Source: Desulfuromonadales bacterium (lineage in GTDB: Bacteria > Desulfobacterota > Desulfuromonadia > Desulfuromonadales > BM103). Taken from it: a DNA stretch of 5,175 bases. The notes beneath the pieces were generated by a model. That model worked only from the letters and a program-made list of their open reading frames with translations. It made no database searches and was not told the DNA's origin. This document shows positions 3,992-5,175 of the stretch, one piece after another; position 1 is the stretch's first letter; each line of letters starts with the position of its first letter. Made by a program: the position numbers and the translations under genes. The stretch covers positions 1 through 5,175 of the forward strand of contig JAOUDB010000227.1 of NCBI GenBank assembly GCA_029859485.1, written 5' to 3'.

Positions 3992-5175
3992 TTGAAGAAA
4001 ACCGTTCTGAAATATGGTTCGCAGAAGCTACCGATAGAACTTCAGGCGCAGACCCTGACAGCCAACTCACCTCATGGCCTGCCAGATCCAGCAGAAGAGA
4101 TCTGTCGCGCGTTAGCCAATCCGATAGCCTCACCATCGCTGGCACAAATCCTTAAGCCGGGTGAACGTATCGCCATTGTTACATCGGACATCACCCGCTA
4201 CACCGGCAGTGAGATCTACCTGCCGCTCCTGGTTGCCGAGTTAAATCGTTGTGGCATTGCCGATAGCAACATAGAGATCATCATCGCCCTTGGCATTCAT
4301 CGCAAACAAACCGAAGATGAACATCTTAAAATCCTTGGCTCTCTCTATGGACGAATAACAGTTTATGATCATGAATGTGACGACCCTGAGCAACTGGTGG
4401 ATCTCGGCCAGACAAGCTCCAGCCTGCCGGTACAGATCAATCGACGGGTCATGGCAGCAGACCGGGTCATCGTCACCGGCACCATCGGCCTGCATTACTT
4501 TGCCGGCTTCGGCGGCGGACGCAAGAGTCTGGTCCCGGGCGTTGCAAGCCGGACAACCTGCATGGCTACGCACTTTGCCATTTTCAATCCACCGGCAGAA
4601 GGTGGCCGCAACCCTCAGGCCCGCACCGCCAATCTCGACGGCAACCCGGTACACCAAGCCATTCTGGAAGCCGCAAAGACAATTAAACCTGACTTTTTAC
4701 TCAACACCGTCCTGACGACTGACAAGAAAATCGCTAAAGTCTTCTGCGGCGATCTGGAGCAGGCCCACCTGGCAGGCTGCGAACTGGCGCAAAGGCTTTA
4801 CACTGCACCACTCCAGCAGGCCGCTGACCTGGCCATCGTCTCCTGCGGCGGCGAACCCAAGGACATCAACTTCATTCAAGCCCACAAAGCCCTTGATTAC
4901 GGTGTGCAGGCCGTTCGCCCTGGTGGAACAGTTATCTTGCTGGCTGCCTGCCCGGACGGCTTCGGCAACGCCACTTTTTTTGACTGGTTCAATTACGAAG
5001 AGCTCGATACTTTCGAAAAAGCGTTACGCAACCGTTATGAGATCAACGGTCAAACCGCTTGGTCGACCCTGAGCAAAGCACGCAGTTGGCGCGTCATTCT
5101 GATCAGCGAGTTCAATCGTGAGCAGACCGAAAAGATGGGCATGGAAAAGGCAAACAATCTTGACGAGGCATTGCA
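3992..5175 (+). CDS. larA: LarA-family nickel-pincer racemase (3' end cut by the window)
   Basis: 394 codons are visible. The family runs to about 420-430 residues, so only a short C-terminal piece is missing. LarA enzymes racemise or epimerise 2-hydroxy acids, classically D- and L-lactate, in the cytoplasm using a nickel-pincer nucleotide. The N-terminal DUF2088/Lar_N domain has TSDITRYTG (residues 64-72, matching Asp72 and Arg75 of the Lactobacillus plantarum enzyme) and GIHRKQTEDE with His103 (matching His108). The stretch LHYFAGFGGGRKSLVPG gives His168 and Lys178, at the same ten-residue spacing as His174 and cofactor-bound Lys184. ATHFAIFNP gives His194, matching nickel ligand His200. 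The C-terminal domain includes CGGEPKDINFIQAHKAL (285-301) and RPGGTVILLA (309-318). The first codon is TTG, chosen because the protein begins (M)KKTVLKYGSQ like its relatives. It has its own sigma-70 promoter. Substrate cannot be told from sequence, because LarA homologues act on several hydroxy acids. The cofactor genes larB, larC and larE are not in the window. Confidence 0.9.
   Translation, partial: MKKTVLKYGSQKLPIELQAQTLTANSPHGLPDPAEEICRALANPIASPSLAQILKPGERIAIVTSDITRYTGSEIYLPLLVAELNRCGIADSNIEIIIALGIHRKQTEDEHLKILGSLYGRITVYDHECDDPEQLVDLGQTSSSLPVQINRRVMAADRVIVTGTIGLHYFAGFGGGRKSLVPGVASRTTCMATHFAIFNPPAEGGRNPQARTANLDGNPVHQAILEAAKTIKPDFLLNTVLTTDKKIAKVFCGDLEQAHLAGCELAQRLYTAPLQQAADLAIVSCGGEPKDINFIQAHKALDYGVQAVRPGGTVILLAACPDGFGNATFFDWFNYEELDTFEKALRNRYEINGQTAWSTLSKARSWRVILISEFNREQTEKMGMEKANNLDEAL

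Noticed and set aside
4241..4885. Minus-strand and alternative plus-strand frames within the larA-family gene
   Set aside because: They overlap a frame with every LarA catalytic motif and are shadows of it.
1..5175. CRISPR array, tRNA, rRNA or toxin-antitoxin pair
   Set aside because: I found no regularly spaced direct repeats, no cloverleaf or rRNA signature, and no paired small genes of that kind on either strand.

Overview
The window is about 5.2 kb of mid-GC DNA with all supported genes on the + strand. It looks like a free-living anaerobic bacterium of the Desulfuromonadales/Geobacter type. This lineage call is inferred from the [NiFe]-hydrogenase maturation operon, a near-consensus sigma-54 promoter, a SpoIIAA-like small protein gene, and intergenic repeat styles I associate with that group. 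It has not been tested by any search.

Positions 1-2622 hold the 3' end of hypB followed by complete hypC, hypD and hypE. Together these build and insert the Fe(CN)2CO and Ni parts of the [NiFe]-hydrogenase active site. hypC and hypD overlap by ATGA. In contrast, the hypB-hypC and hypD-hypE gaps contain repetitive GC-rich sequence. The one before hypE is a strong hairpin made of 7-nt units that ends just before the ribosome binding site.

Positions 2623-3270 hold two intergenic stretches around a 61-residue predicted membrane protein of unknown function. A very good -24/-12 (sigma-54) promoter precedes this small gene. Downstream of it is a 50-nt near-perfect palindrome with a 23-bp stem, which may be a bidirectional terminator.

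Positions 3271-3697 hold a broken gene for a SpoIIAA/STAS-like protein. It has an in-frame amber codon at residue 26 and an apparent one-base loss in a T tract near the 3' end, followed by a clear intrinsic terminator. Positions 3636-3991 have no gene. They hold that terminator, a 186-bp MITE-like element with 17-bp inverted ends, and a textbook sigma-70 promoter.

From 3992 to the window edge is a TTG-initiated, 3'-truncated gene for a LarA-family nickel-pincer racemase with all the expected metal and cofactor residues. The hyp operon and larA share a nickel theme, but each appears to be transcribed separately.

Nothing here is convincingly a wholly new system. The most interesting items are the sigma-54-driven small membrane protein, the doubly damaged STAS gene, and the three structured non-coding elements.
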